From: Xanthobacteraceae bacterium
Lineage (GTDB): Bacteria > Pseudomonadota > Alphaproteobacteria > Rhizobiales > Xanthobacteraceae
Reading direction: 5' to 3'
DNA length: 5,902 bases
Assembly: GCA_030044035.1 (NCBI GenBank)
Contig: JASHWN010000614.1
Location: forward strand, 1 to 5,902
Shown here: piece by piece, positions 5,842 to 5,902 of the stretch
How the letters are laid out: every line of letters begins with the position of its first letter
Numbering within the stretch: position 1 is the first letter of the stretch
Notes under the pieces: model-generated
Database searches by the model: none
What the model was told of the DNA's origin: nothing
The model's input: the letters and a program-made list of their open reading frames with translations, nothing else
Program-made: the position numbers and the translations under genes

Positions 5842-5902
5842 TTCACCGATCACGTGGTTGAGAGATATTCGCTTTAACATCGAACTCGCCTGTTCATTCA
5901 TC
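5831..5902 (+). CDS. hepT: HepT-like (DUF86/HEPN) toxin, 5' part only
   Basis: Twenty-four codons are visible before the window ends, beginning MPSDSPITWLRDIRF and continuing through NIELACSFI. The MPSD start, the LRDI-x(3)-NIE pattern and the position directly behind a MntA gene match the first helix of HepT/DUF86 proteins. The catalytic R-x(4-6)-H motif and the target tyrosine would lie beyond the right edge, so activity cannot be judged. It overlaps mntA by 11 nt in another frame, with no strong ribosome-binding site, so translation is probably coupled to the antitoxin. The GC of bases 5842-5902 is about 44% by hand count, the lowest in the window. HepT toxins are HEPN ribonucleases; some cut or degrade mRNA or tRNA. 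Confidence 0.8.
   Translation, partial: MPSDSPITWLRDIRFNIELACSFI

Overview
The window looks like a chromosomal segment of an alphaproteobacterium, most likely of the order Hyphomicrobiales (Bradyrhizobium/Rhodopseudomonas-like). The evidence is high GC, strong GC bias at third codon positions, and a gene order familiar from that order: xerD facing away from an aroK-aroB-CNNM/CBS (CorC-type) cluster. The genus is an inference.

Layout. Bases 1-4203 are a minus-strand array. Read in the direction of transcription it holds aroK (shikimate kinase), aroB (3-dehydroquinate synthase), a CNNM/CBS/CorC-HlyC membrane protein, a hydroxycinnamoyl-CoA hydratase-lyase-like crotonase, and the first 71 codons of a VOC (glyoxalase/extradiol dioxygenase fold) protein that runs off the left edge. 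aroK and aroB overlap by 4 nt, and aroB and the CNNM gene are 7 nt apart, so these three are probably one operon. The crotonase and VOC genes each have their own Shine-Dalgarno sequence and may form a second unit or a read-through extension. Bases 4204-4335 are a short divergent intergenic region. Bases 4336-5902 are on the plus strand: a 49-codon single-helix membrane protein, xerD (tyrosine recombinase for chromosome dimer resolution), and a MntA-HepT type toxin-antitoxin pair whose toxin gene is cut by the right edge.

How the genes relate. aroK and aroB are the fifth and second steps of the shikimate pathway to chorismate. The CNNM/CBS gene has no direct biochemical link to them and is probably carried as a conserved neighbour. 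The crotonase points to lignin-derived phenylpropanoid catabolism (feruloyl-/p-coumaroyl-CoA to an aromatic aldehyde plus acetyl-CoA), but two active-site positions differ from the characterised Pseudomonas enzyme. The MntA-HepT pair has visibly lower GC (about 56% in mntA and about 45% in the hepT fragment, counted by hand, against roughly 70% or more in sampled stretches of xerD). It sits directly behind xerD, which suggests an acquired module.

Most of the window is housekeeping. The points deserving a second look are the TA module and its TGATG junction with xerD, the out-of-frame ATGA junction at the xerD start, and the crotonase substitutions. I see no CRISPR array, tRNA, rRNA or insertion sequence.
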